A DNA stretch of 64,000 nucleotides, taken from the NCBI RefSeq assembly GCF_014863585.1, contig NZ_CP062253.1:2816501-2880500 (forward strand), written 5' to 3'. The translations under genes were made by a program, and so were the position numbers. Shown here piece by piece: positions 37,517-45,490 of the stretch; position 1 is the first letter of the stretch, and each line of letters begins with the position of its first letter. This stretch comes from Pseudomonas gozinkensis. GTDB taxonomy: Bacteria; Pseudomonadota; Gammaproteobacteria; Pseudomonadales; Pseudomonadaceae. Below the pieces are notes generated by a model. It ran no database searches, was not told the DNA's origin, and worked only from the letters and a program-made list of their open reading frames with translations.

Positions 37517-38665
37517 TCACGCCGTGCGCGGCCAATGGCGGGGGAAGTAGTCGAGCGCCGAGTCGCGCAGGCCCTGCATGTAGGAAACGCTCCATTGCAG
37601 GACTTCTTCGATGTAGGGGACTTTCAGTTCGAAGCGCCGGGCCATTTCCACCAGCAGCACCAGGCCGTAGGCAACGTCTTCGTTGAAGGCGCGGCTTTCG
37701 CGTTCGATCACGTAGCCGGCGCGGTTGTCGTCGGCCGGAATCATCGGGGCGAGGATGTCGTTGTAGGCCTGGTTGGTGCGCAGGATCGACAGCATGCTGC
37801 TCTGATCGCGGATCTGCTCGCCGTAGGCTTCGACGATTTCCTGCTTGAGGGATTTGACCGACGACAGATCGATGCCCATGCGCTGGCTGATCACGCTGCA
37901 CAGTTCCTGGCTTTCCTGATCCATACGCTCAAGGAAATAAGCACCCAGCTCGGGGCATTCGGTCCACCAGCACATGCGCTGCGGGAAGATCTTGCGGTGC
38001 CACTGGCCATACGGGCCGATCAAGCCGTAGATCACCGAGCTGTGCATGATCGGGTTGCCCGGTGTCAGGGTGATTTCCAGATAGTGGTCGAGCATCGTCA
38101 CGCAGGGGCCGTACAGCGTGGTGAGGATTTGTTCCAGGTGTTGCCGTGATTGCGCTGATTCCCGGTCGTGCATCGCCACATACAACTGGCTCTTGCCGCC
38201 GCCCATCTTCACCGACACGCCCGGCTTCAGATCGAACGCGGTGTGCGGCACATCCTTCATGCCCCAGATCACCACGTTCGAGCGTTCGCCCAGCGAAGCT
38301 TCGGCCAGCCAGTCGAAGCCGCAGAAACCCGGAATCGCGCCGACGTACACCGGTTTGCTCGAACTCAAATGCGGCGCGATGGCTTGCAGGGTTTGCGGTC
38401 GTGCGTGGGCCGGTACGGTGATGATCACGATGTCGGCGTCAGCAACCACGACGCTGGCATCGGTGCTGACCTGATCCGGTCGCGCGCTCAGTGTCGAGCC
38501 GTCCGGCATCAGCGCCTGCATCGGCAGGTTGGCGAGGTGCCGGTCGACCACCTCTTGATTGTTGGTAAGCATCGAAACCTGAACATTGGGCAGCTGCTTA
38601 AACAGAATGGCATTCAGATGCCCGGTCCGGCCTGCGCCGCAGATGGCGACTTTCAGCGGTTTCAT
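37517..38665 (-). CDS. octopine/opine-type dehydrogenase in place of SbnB
   Basis: A 382-residue NAD(P)-dependent dehydrogenase of the octopine dehydrogenase family. The Rossmann loop is ICGAGRTGHLNA at the N-terminus. The catalytic-His region is LTPGNPIMHSSVIYG near residue 205. Such enzymes reductively join an amino acid and a 2-keto acid, or reverse this. In staphyloferrin B synthesis SbnB oxidatively splits N-(1-amino-1-carboxyethyl)-glutamate into Dap and 2-ketoglutarate. This protein is well placed to do the same, or to build an opine-type metallophore. It follows the SbnA-like gene by 28 bases. Confidence 0.82.
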   Translation of the reverse strand: MKPLKVAICGAGRTGHLNAILFKQLPNVQVSMLTNNQEVVDRHLANLPMQALMPDGSTLSARPDQVSTDASVVVADADIVIITVPAHARPQTLQAIAPHLSSSKPVYVGAIPGFCGFDWLAEASLGERSNVVIWGMKDVPHTAFDLKPGVSVKMGGGKSQLYVAMHDRESAQSRQHLEQILTTLYGPCVTMLDHYLEITLTPGNPIMHSSVIYGLIGPYGQWHRKIFPQRMCWWTECPELGAYFLERMDQESQELCSVISQRMGIDLSSVKSLKQEIVEAYGEQIRDQSSMLSILRTNQAYNDILAPMIPADDNRAGYVIERESRAFNEDVAYGLVLLVEMARRFELKVPYIEEVLQWSVSYMQGLRDSALDYFPRHWPRTA

Positions 38666-38693
38666 ACAGAGACTTTCCTGTGTGGGAGGCGCG

Positions 38694-39737
38694 TCAGGCG
38701 ACGCTCAATTGCAGAGGAGTGGCGTCGGATTCCAGCCAGCGGGTCTTGCCCAGCCAGCGATCCAGTTGCGGTGCGACGCCCGGGTCCAACAGGTCTCGTT
38801 CTTCCAACCAGTTGTCGTCGAACACGGTGTGCAGGTATTTCTCGCCACCGTCGGCAATCGGCACTACGACGTTGCCGGTCAGCGTGCCTTTGTGGATCAG
38901 CTCCAGCGCCTTGAAGATCGCACCGCCGGTCGAGCCGCCGACCAGCAGCGCCAGGTTGCGTGCGATGTAGCGGGCGGTTTCGAAGGCCTGGGAATCGGTG
39001 ACCTGCAAGCCCAGGTCGATGCAGCTGTAGTCGAGCACCAGGCCGACGGTGTCGCCGGCCGGGGTGCCGGTTCCCGACTGGTAGTACGGATAGCCGGGAT
39101 GGCCAAAGACAATGGAACCGGCCGGTTCGACGGCGACGGTGACGATGTCCGGGTTGTGCAATTTCAGGCCGCGGGCGATGCCGGTCATCGAACCGCCGGT
39201 GCCGACACAACCGACATAGGCGCCGATGTGGCCACCCGCTTGTGCGATGGTTTCGCGGACGAAGTCGCTATAGCCGCCGGCGTTGGCCGCGTTGTCGGAC
39301 TGGTTCATGAACACCGCGCCGGGGATCTGCGAGGCCAGTTCGGCGGCCAGCCGTTGACGCTCGACCACGGCCACTTCGTCTTCCCGGTAAGTGCCGGCGA
39401 CAAAGCGGATCTCGGCGCCCAGTGCCTTCATCACCGCGATCTTGTCCTGCGCTGCGTGATGATCGACCACGGCAATAAAATGCAAGTCAAACTCCACGGC
39501 TGCCATGGCCAGGCCGATGCCGGTATTGCCGGAGGACGATTCCACGACCACGCCACCGGGTTTCAACTTTCCGGACTTGAGCGCCGCCAATACCATGTTT
39601 CGCGCCATACGGTCTTTAATACTGCCGCCGGGATTGTTCTTCTCTATCTTGAGCAACAGTCGGGCGTTGGTATCCGGAACATCAATGCCCAACATTGGTG
39701 TATTGCCAATAAGATCCGAAACTTTATTCAGTATCAT
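38694..39737 (-). CDS. SbnA-like PLP synthase (2,3-diaminopropionate precursor)
   Basis: A 347-residue fold-type II PLP enzyme of the cysteine synthase family. The PLP lysine is in NPGGSIKDRMARN near residue 42 and the loop is VESSSGNTGIGLAMA. The C-terminal tail region (DLLDPGVAPQLDRWLGKTRW) is unlike CysK, and the position in a siderophore operon points to the SbnA group. SbnA joins O-phosphoserine and glutamate to give N-(1-amino-1-carboxyethyl)-glutamate. The ATG is 14 bases after the decarboxylase stop. The substrate is inferred from gene partnership. Confidence 0.85.
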   Translation of the reverse strand: MILNKVSDLIGNTPMLGIDVPDTNARLLLKIEKNNPGGSIKDRMARNMVLAALKSGKLKPGGVVVESSSGNTGIGLAMAAVEFDLHFIAVVDHHAAQDKIAVMKALGAEIRFVAGTYREDEVAVVERQRLAAELASQIPGAVFMNQSDNAANAGGYSDFVRETIAQAGGHIGAYVGCVGTGGSMTGIARGLKLHNPDIVTVAVEPAGSIVFGHPGYPYYQSGTGTPAGDTVGLVLDYSCIDLGLQVTDSQAFETARYIARNLALLVGGSTGGAIFKALELIHKGTLTGNVVVPIADGGEKYLHTVFDDNWLEERDLLDPGVAPQLDRWLGKTRWLESDATPLQLSVA

Positions 39738-39751
39738 CTGGACGTCTTCCC

Positions 39752-41146
39752 TTAATAGTCAGGTGTGAATGCGTAGTTACCTTCCGTACAACATGTCGCC
39801 ATCAGCCGCCGTGGCAACGGGTGGCGATGAAATTCGTTTTCCAGCAAGTCCATCTGATAGCCGGCGGTGTTGGCGTAGATCAATAAATCGCCGGTTTGTG
39901 GTGTTTTTTCAAAGTTGATCAATCGATGAGTAATGACATCGTCATCCAGACAACTATGTCCGGCGATGTAGGCTTGCATAGGAACTTGCCTTGAATCTTT
40001 CGAAGTGATCAGGATTGGATCGACGAGGTATTCAGACGAGAACCATGTTTCGCACGCACTGAAACTGCTGCCTTCGGCAAAGATCACAATTTTGTTGTCG
40101 GCCAGTTGTTTGGTACGGGTTACGCGAAAGACGCTGATCGCTGCTTGGTCCACCAGACTTCGACCGGGCTCCAGTGCCAGTTTTATATTCTGACTCTTCA
40201 AGTAACCGGCAATGGTTTTTCCCGGGGAATGCTCCGACTCCAGGAATAAGTCCAGCCACTGGCAAGCCGTCAGACTGCTGCCGTAAGGATAAAAAGAGTT
40301 GGGTACTCGACGGTTCTGATAATGACCAGGGTTGTTGTCGCTCTGCAAAAAATTGTCGTACTCCTGCGGGTCGACATAACGCATAGGCAGGCCACCACCG
40401 ATGTCGATCATGAACGGGTCGAGACCCATTTCCCTGGCGGCATCGAAAAAACCGGTCACTTCACGGAAGGCCTGTACCCGAGTTTCGTAGCCGTAGCCGC
40501 CGAGGTGGAAATGGAAACCTTCGAAGTGCAACGACTCACGAGATTCCGCCAGCCATTGCAGGCACTGAAACAGGTCATCGGCGCCCATTCCGAAGCGGCT
40601 CGCCGGGCAACTTGTCGGCCTGTAACGCAGCAGAACTCGGGCTTTGGCCGGTGCCGGCGTAGCGTCGAGCAGCGCTTTTAGCTGGCTGAACTCTTCCTGT
40701 GAGTCCACACAAATCAGCGACCCGCCTTGCAACAGCGCTTGATGAAACGCGGTCGTTTTGGCCGGCCCTGTTGCGCACAAATGTTGCGCTTTGGTCCCTG
40801 CGCGCAGTGCAGCTTGCAGCTCAAACAGGCTCGATACGTCAGTGCCGATGCCTGAAGATGCAGCCGCAGCCAGCAGGCATTGGGACTTGTTGGCTTTGGC
40901 GCCGTAGAAAATCGCGTAGTCAACGCTGTGCTTCTTCAGCACCGATTGCAGCGCCTGGACGTTGGCCTCAAAGGCATGTGGCCACACCAGATTCAGCGGC
41001 GATCCGTGTTGTTTAACAAGTTCAACAAGTTTTCCCGGTGAATGTAGAAGAAAGTTTTCGATAACAGGGTCAAGTAACGGTTTCAGCACTTTTGGGTATT
41101 GGGCTTCAGTTGTTTCTGTTATTCGCGGCGCAATTAATTCAGGCAT
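39752..41146 (-). CDS. SbnH-like fold-III PLP decarboxylase
   Basis: A 464-residue alanine-racemase-fold decarboxylase related to LysA and ornithine decarboxylases. The PLP lysine is in FYGAKANKSQC (near residue 83), phosphate-binding glycines are in DIGGGLPMRY and EPGRSLVD, and the catalytic Cys-Asp pair is in GHSCLDDDV. In staphyloferrin B synthesis SbnH decarboxylates citryl-Dap to citryl-diaminoethane. It is the first gene of the minus-strand biosynthetic operon, with AGAGG ahead of the ATG. GC is lower than in the neighbours. Confidence 0.86.
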   Translation of the reverse strand: MPELIAPRITETTEAQYPKVLKPLLDPVIENFLLHSPGKLVELVKQHGSPLNLVWPHAFEANVQALQSVLKKHSVDYAIFYGAKANKSQCLLAAAASSGIGTDVSSLFELQAALRAGTKAQHLCATGPAKTTAFHQALLQGGSLICVDSQEEFSQLKALLDATPAPAKARVLLRYRPTSCPASRFGMGADDLFQCLQWLAESRESLHFEGFHFHLGGYGYETRVQAFREVTGFFDAAREMGLDPFMIDIGGGLPMRYVDPQEYDNFLQSDNNPGHYQNRRVPNSFYPYGSSLTACQWLDLFLESEHSPGKTIAGYLKSQNIKLALEPGRSLVDQAAISVFRVTRTKQLADNKIVIFAEGSSFSACETWFSSEYLVDPILITSKDSRQVPMQAYIAGHSCLDDDVITHRLINFEKTPQTGDLLIYANTAGYQMDLLENEFHRHPLPRRLMATCCTEGNYAFTPDY

Positions 41147-41733
41147 AGAAAACCTCTGGCGTAAATAATCGCCATATGTATGTTGCGTGTTCTTGCTGCT
41201 CGTCAGGTGCGAGTGTTTAAAGAGGTGGAGGCGGATGAACGATCCGCTCTGGAATTAAACAAGGGGCATGTTCTTTCATAAAATTTTCACAAATCTGTTT
41301 CATGAGAACCCCACTCCTTAAGGTTCAGGCAGGCAAGGAGAAGGCCAATAAGAGATGACCTTGTCGCTTTTAAAGTGCCATTACCTGACATGTAAATGAC
41401 ATCATTGCGCCGAACTTTCCGTGAACAAAATCGCAGGTCTTGATTTGAGTCTCGACCCTGTCAGCGGCTCGAACAATATTGCGAACAGGAACGATTATCA
41501 AGTAAGGTTTTCAAATATTTTTGAATGAACACACACAACAGGGGAGTGCGAAGCCGTTTGTTCGCCTGCTCAAGTAAGCGCTCGCGTATTGATTAAAAAA
41601 TCCCTTAACGCCTTGTTATTCAAGGTGTTGACGGTTGATTCAATACGCCTGGAATCAACCCGGTTTTTCCCCTGTAACAGGTGTTCGAATTTTTTTGAAA
41701 ACCCACGACCGAAGCACGCTCAGGAGAGTCCCG
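41147..41733. promoter_or_regulatory. divergent control region of the siderophore genes
   Basis: A 587-base AT-richer gap between the decarboxylase and the CitE-like gene, which must hold both promoters. An inverted repeat AACGCCTTG / CAAGGTGTT with loop TTATT lies at 41607-41629. An AATGA-N2-TCATT dyad lies at 41395-41406, and an 8-base palindrome CAATATTG near 41474. No clear Fur box or gene was found. The long leader before CitE is unexplained. Confidence 0.5.
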
Positions 41734-42621
41734 ATGACTGTTCGTCACAGCACCAACGCCACGCTTCCCATCAGCTACCTGTTCGTCCCCGGCAACCGGC
41801 CGGAGCGTTTTTCCAAAGCGGTCGAAGCCGGGCCGGATGCGATCATTCTCGACCTCGAAGATGCCGTTCATCCGAACAGCAAAGCCGTGGCCCGGGCATC
41901 GATCTGGGCCTGGCAGCAGAGCACGCCCGAAACCGCCTGCCAGCGTTACATCCGGCTGAACAGCGTCGGTAGTTCGCTGTTTCGCCAGGACATGACCTGG
42001 CTGGGCGACATGCGCTACCCCGAGCGCTGCGCGGGGATTTTCCTGCCCAAGGCTGAATGCCCCGAGAGCCTGTCGCTTGTGGTCGAGCGCTTGCTGAAGT
42101 GGAACCCCGAGCTGCAAATCGTCGCCATCATCGAGACCGCCAAGGGCCTGCATCAGGTCGAGGCGATTGCGGCGATTCCCGGGTTGGCACGGCTGGCATT
42201 CGGTTCGCTGGATTTCTCCCTGGACATCGACTGCAGCCAGATTCCCGAGGCGTTTCTGTTCGCCCGCAATCGCATCGTGCTGGCTTCGCGGGTGGCCGGT
42301 TTGCCGGCGCCCATCGATGGTGTGACCCCGGCCATCAGCGACATGGCGGTGGTCGAGCGCGACTCGCGTTACGCCCGGTCGCTTGGGTTCGGCGCCAAGC
42401 TGTGTATCCATCCTGCGCAAATCACTACGGTGCAGAAAGCCTTCCTGCCCAACGCCCGCCAACTGGCGTGGGCGGACCGGGTCCTGAACGCGGTGGCGGG
42501 GGGCAGTCACGCGGTGCAAGTCGACGGCGAAATGGTCGATCTTCCGCTCATCGAGCAGGCCCAGCGCCTGCGGGACATGGCCAGCCAGTACGCGCTTGTT
42601 GCCAACGCGGATGCCTGTTGA
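41734..42621 (+). CDS. CitE-like HpcH/HpaI-fold aldolase/lyase
   Basis: A 295-residue CitE/malyl-CoA lyase-family TIM barrel. Substrate and metal residues are in FVPGNRPERFSKA, IILDLEDAV, AIIETAKGLHQVEA and FGSLDFSLDI. SbnG, in the staphyloferrin B locus, is a citrate synthase of the same superfamily, so this protein may supply citrate or an analogue to the NIS synthetase. It is closer to CitE than to HpcH in layout. CAGGAGA precedes ATG 41734. It starts the divergent plus-strand unit. Confidence 0.85.
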   Translation: MTVRHSTNATLPISYLFVPGNRPERFSKAVEAGPDAIILDLEDAVHPNSKAVARASIWAWQQSTPETACQRYIRLNSVGSSLFRQDMTWLGDMRYPERCAGIFLPKAECPESLSLVVERLLKWNPELQIVAIIETAKGLHQVEAIAAIPGLARLAFGSLDFSLDIDCSQIPEAFLFARNRIVLASRVAGLPAPIDGVTPAISDMAVVERDSRYARSLGFGAKLCIHPAQITTVQKAFLPNARQLAWADRVLNAVAGGSHAVQVDGEMVDLPLIEQAQRLRDMASQYALVANADAC

Positions 42622-42636
42622 AACCGGGGGTGAATC

Positions 42637-43038
42637 ATGGGACATGGTTACCAGATTGCCCTGCGTGCGCTGTGCGACGTGCGGCAATCCGAGCAGGTCG
42701 ATCCGCTCAACGTGCAGCGCCTGCGCGAGGCGATCATCCAGGCCGGGCACTGGCTCGAACCGATCATCGTCGAGCGCTCCCGAGGCATCGTGATGGACGG
42801 CAATCACCGGTTCAACGCGGCGCGGGCACTGGGGTTGAAACGCGTGCCGTGCATCCAGCTCGACTACGCCGACCCACGCGTCTGTGTGCGCCACTGGCAA
42901 ACCGGGCAGGCGTTCGAAGTGGCGAAGATTTTCACCACCATCGAGCGCGGCGAGTTGTTCCCGTACAAGACCACCCGGCACGCGTTCGACCCTGCGCTGC
43001 CTGTGGTCTCCATCCCGTTGCAATGCCTGTATGACTGA
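42637..43038 (+). CDS. small ParB/SerK-fold protein, probable free-serine kinase
   Basis: A 133-residue ParB/sulfiredoxin-fold protein. The nucleotide-binding motif is VMDGNHRFNAARALGL (about residues 52-67), followed by the basic ELFPYKTTRH segment. Proteins of this fold include ParB, and the free-serine kinases SerK and SbnI that make O-phosphoserine. The gene is 15 bases after the CitE-like gene, and an SbnA-like enzyme in the same island needs O-phosphoserine. It lacks the helix-turn-helix of chromosome-partitioning ParB. Kinase activity is inferred. Confidence 0.75.
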   Translation: MGHGYQIALRALCDVRQSEQVDPLNVQRLREAIIQAGHWLEPIIVERSRGIVMDGNHRFNAARALGLKRVPCIQLDYADPRVCVRHWQTGQAFEVAKIFTTIERGELFPYKTTRHAFDPALPVVSIPLQCLYD

Positions 43039-43045
43039 CCGGCGC

Positions 43046-43082
43046 CGGAGGGTGGGTTTGACCAACCCATCCTCCGTCGTTT
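43046..43082 (+). terminator. intrinsic terminator after the ParB-like gene
   Basis: A 13-bp stem (43046-43058 with 43064-43076, one G-U) and a TGACC loop, followed by TCGTTTCC. It lies eight bases past the stop and separates the CitE-ParB unit from the receptor. Confidence 0.6.
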
Positions 43083-43150
43083 CCTGCTCCGGGCGATCCG
43101 CTCAAAAAAATATTCGGCCACGCTGATACTTTTTTGATTGTCGACTGGCA

Positions 43151-43169
43151 AATAGGAGTCATTACCATT
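43151..43169 (+). promoter_or_regulatory. weak Fur-box candidate upstream of the receptor
   Basis: AATAGGAGTCATTACCATT at 43151-43169 shares the TCATTA-CATT half of a Fur site, 30 bases before the receptor ATG. The left half is poor. Support is moderate only because of the location. Confidence 0.3.
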
Positions 43170-43198
43170 TTCAGCCACTCGAGAAGGACCCAATCGTC

Positions 43199-45403
43199 AT
43201 GTCTGTTGCAAGCCGACCCTGCAGTGAACGCGCACTCACACTGGCCATTCGCACCGCGATGCTGAGTTCAATTCTGGCCGCAGGAAGCGCCACTGCCTGG
43301 GCAGCAGACCCCAAGCAATCCGAGCAACAGGACGCCGTCGCCACCGAAGGGCTGACGCTGGACACCACCAACGTCAACGCCCGCTACAACGGCGCGACTG
43401 CACTGCCGGAAGTCCTCGCCGGTGGCCAGGTCGCCCGTGGTGCGCGGCTCGGGATGATGGGCAACAAGGACGTGATGGACACGCCGTTCAGCGTGACCAG
43501 CTACACCGCCAAGACCCTCGCGGATCTGCAAACGGTCACGGTTGCCGATGCGCTGGAACGCGACCCATCGGTGCGCTCCACCGGGCAGACCGGCGGGATC
43601 GTCGATTCGTTTTTCATCCGTGGATTTGCGATAGGCGAGGGCAACCTCGGCGAGCTGGCCTATGACGGTGTGTACGGTGTCGCGCCCAACTATCGGGTGT
43701 TCACCGAATACGCCGAGCGCGTCGAAGTGCTGAAAGGACCGGGCGCGCTGATGTACGGGATTTCGCCCAACAGCGGCGTCGGCGGCGTGATCAACATCGT
43801 GCCCAAGCGCCCGCTGGCCGAAGACCTGACCCGCTTCACCGGCAGTTACGCATCGGACTCGCAAGTGGGCGGGCATCTGGACATCAGTCGGCGTTTCGGT
43901 GACGAAAACCAGTTTGGCGTGCGTTTCAACGGCAGCCTCCAGGGTGGCGACACCGCGGTGGATGATCAGCAAAGGGACCTCAACATCGGTGCCATCGCCC
44001 TCGACTATCAGGGCGAGCGCTTGCGTCTGAACCTGGATTTCATCAGCCAGAAAGAGAGCTTCGATGCGGCCTCGCGCCCGTTCACCATCGCGCCGGGCGT
44101 CGAGGTTCCATCGGCGCCGAATGGCCGCACTAACCTGCCGCAGGACTGGGGCTGGTCCGACACCAAGGAGCAATCGGCCTTGCTCGGCGGCGAGTATGAC
44201 CTCAACGATAACCTGACGGTGTTCGCCCACGCCGGTGGCGGTCGCTCGGACGTCAAGCGCATGTCCGACCAGGTGCCGCGAATCCTCAACGACGCCGGTG
44301 ACACGAGCAACATCCCCGGTTACTACAAATTCAACGTCGACCGCTCGACGGCTGACGTGGGGATGCGTGCGCTGTTCGCCACCGGCCCGGTCACCCACAC
44401 GACTACGGTCATGGCGACCCGTTACCAGGACGAGTTGTCCCGAGGCATTAACAACGGTACGGCAATCAGCTCGAACATCTACCACCCGGTGGACGTGCCG
44501 AAGCAGTACATCAACTCGCCGAAAGTGCTGCGCATTTCCGAATCGGAACTGTCCGGCATCGCGTTGACCGACACTCTGGGTTTTCTCGATGACCGGATTC
44601 AGTTGACCCTCGGCGTGCGCCGTCAGGACATCGAGTCGCGTAACTACAATGCATCGGGTTCGGTCAGTTCCCGTTACGACGACAGCGCGACCACACCGCT
44701 GGCGGGCGTGGTGGTCAAACCGTGGGAAGACGTTTCGCTGTACTACAACTACGTCGAAGGCCTGAGCAAGGGCGACATCGCTCCCGGCACCGCGGCCAAC
44801 TCCGGCGAAACCTTCGCACCTTACAAATCCAAGCAGCACGAAATCGGTGTGAAGTACGAACACGGTACGTTCATGACGACTCTGGCACTGTTCCAGATCG
44901 AGAAGCCGAGCGGTGAAATCGGCGCCGGAAACGTGTTCTCGGTGCAGGCCGAACAGCGCAACCGTGGCGTCGAGTTGAGCATGTTCGGTGAAGTCGCGCC
45001 GGGCACTCGCCTGATGGGCGGCGTGACCGTGCTCGATGGCGAACTGACGGATTCGGCCACCGCAGCCAACCGTGGCAACAAACCGGTGGGCGTGCCGGAT
45101 GTTCAGGCCAACCTCTGGGCCGAGTGGGATACACCGTGGGTCGAAGGTTTCACCCTGACCGGCGGCGCGATCTACACCGACAGCCAATACGTCAATCAGG
45201 CCAACACCCAGGAGCTGCCTTCCTGGACCCGCGTCGACGCGGGCGCTCGCTACGCCACCAAGATCGAAGGTCGGCCGACGACGTTCCGCGCCACGGTGCA
45301 GAACGTGTTTGATCGTGAGTACTGGTCGGGTGTGGCGTCCTACGGCGCGTTCTCCCCGGGCTATCCGCGCACATTGCAGTTGTCGGCGACCGTCGACTTC
45401 TGA
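43199..45403 (+). CDS. TonB-dependent siderophore receptor without STN domain (paralogue)
   Basis: A 734-residue outer-membrane receptor. A signal peptide ends near residue 36 at ATAWA. The plug includes VDSFFIRGFAIGEGN and YGISPNSGVGGVINIVPKR. The barrel ends ATVDF with terminal Phe. It is strikingly similar along plug and barrel to the receptor at 29076-31490, but lacks that protein's STN signalling domain, so it takes up the ligand without signalling. GAGAAGGA precedes the ATG. A hairpin follows the stop. Confidence 0.92.
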   Translation: MSVASRPCSERALTLAIRTAMLSSILAAGSATAWAADPKQSEQQDAVATEGLTLDTTNVNARYNGATALPEVLAGGQVARGARLGMMGNKDVMDTPFSVTSYTAKTLADLQTVTVADALERDPSVRSTGQTGGIVDSFFIRGFAIGEGNLGELAYDGVYGVAPNYRVFTEYAERVEVLKGPGALMYGISPNSGVGGVINIVPKRPLAEDLTRFTGSYASDSQVGGHLDISRRFGDENQFGVRFNGSLQGGDTAVDDQQRDLNIGAIALDYQGERLRLNLDFISQKESFDAASRPFTIAPGVEVPSAPNGRTNLPQDWGWSDTKEQSALLGGEYDLNDNLTVFAHAGGGRSDVKRMSDQVPRILNDAGDTSNIPGYYKFNVDRSTADVGMRALFATGPVTHTTTVMATRYQDELSRGINNGTAISSNIYHPVDVPKQYINSPKVLRISESELSGIALTDTLGFLDDRIQLTLGVRRQDIESRNYNASGSVSSRYDDSATTPLAGVVVKPWEDVSLYYNYVEGLSKGDIAPGTAANSGETFAPYKSKQHEIGVKYEHGTFMTTLALFQIEKPSGEIGAGNVFSVQAEQRNRGVELSMFGEVAPGTRLMGGVTVLDGELTDSATAANRGNKPVGVPDVQANLWAEWDTPWVEGFTLTGGAIYTDSQYVNQANTQELPSWTRVDAGARYATKIEGRPTTFRATVQNVFDREYWSGVASYGAFSPGYPRTLQLSATVDF

Positions 45404-45409
45404 TCAGGG

Positions 45410-45435
45410 GGCGCACTGTGAGGTGCGCCTTCTAT
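45410..45435 (+). terminator. hairpin after the receptor
   Basis: A 7-bp GC-rich stem (GGCGCAC at 45410-45416 with GTGCGCC at 45423-45429), followed by TTCTATA. A weak T run makes it a probable, not certain, terminator. Confidence 0.5.
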
Positions 45436-45490
45436 ATATAGCTACGCACAGCGGTTGATCACAGAGCCTTCATGGAAAAGGAGTATTCGA

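Noticed and set aside
37517..38665. CntM-type staphylopine/pseudopaline dehydrogenase
   Set aside because: No nicotianamine-synthase-like cntL or EamA exporter is adjacent, and the sequence reads closer to the octopine dehydrogenase group. The broader opine assignment was kept.
42637..43038. Chromosome or plasmid partition protein ParB
   Set aside because: Too short, no helix-turn-helix, no parA or parS nearby; siderophore context favours the SerK/SbnI reading.
43268..45187. Minus-strand open frame of 639 residues opposite the second receptor
   Set aside because: Shadow frame. The plus strand encodes a complete receptor with signal peptide, plug and terminal Phe.
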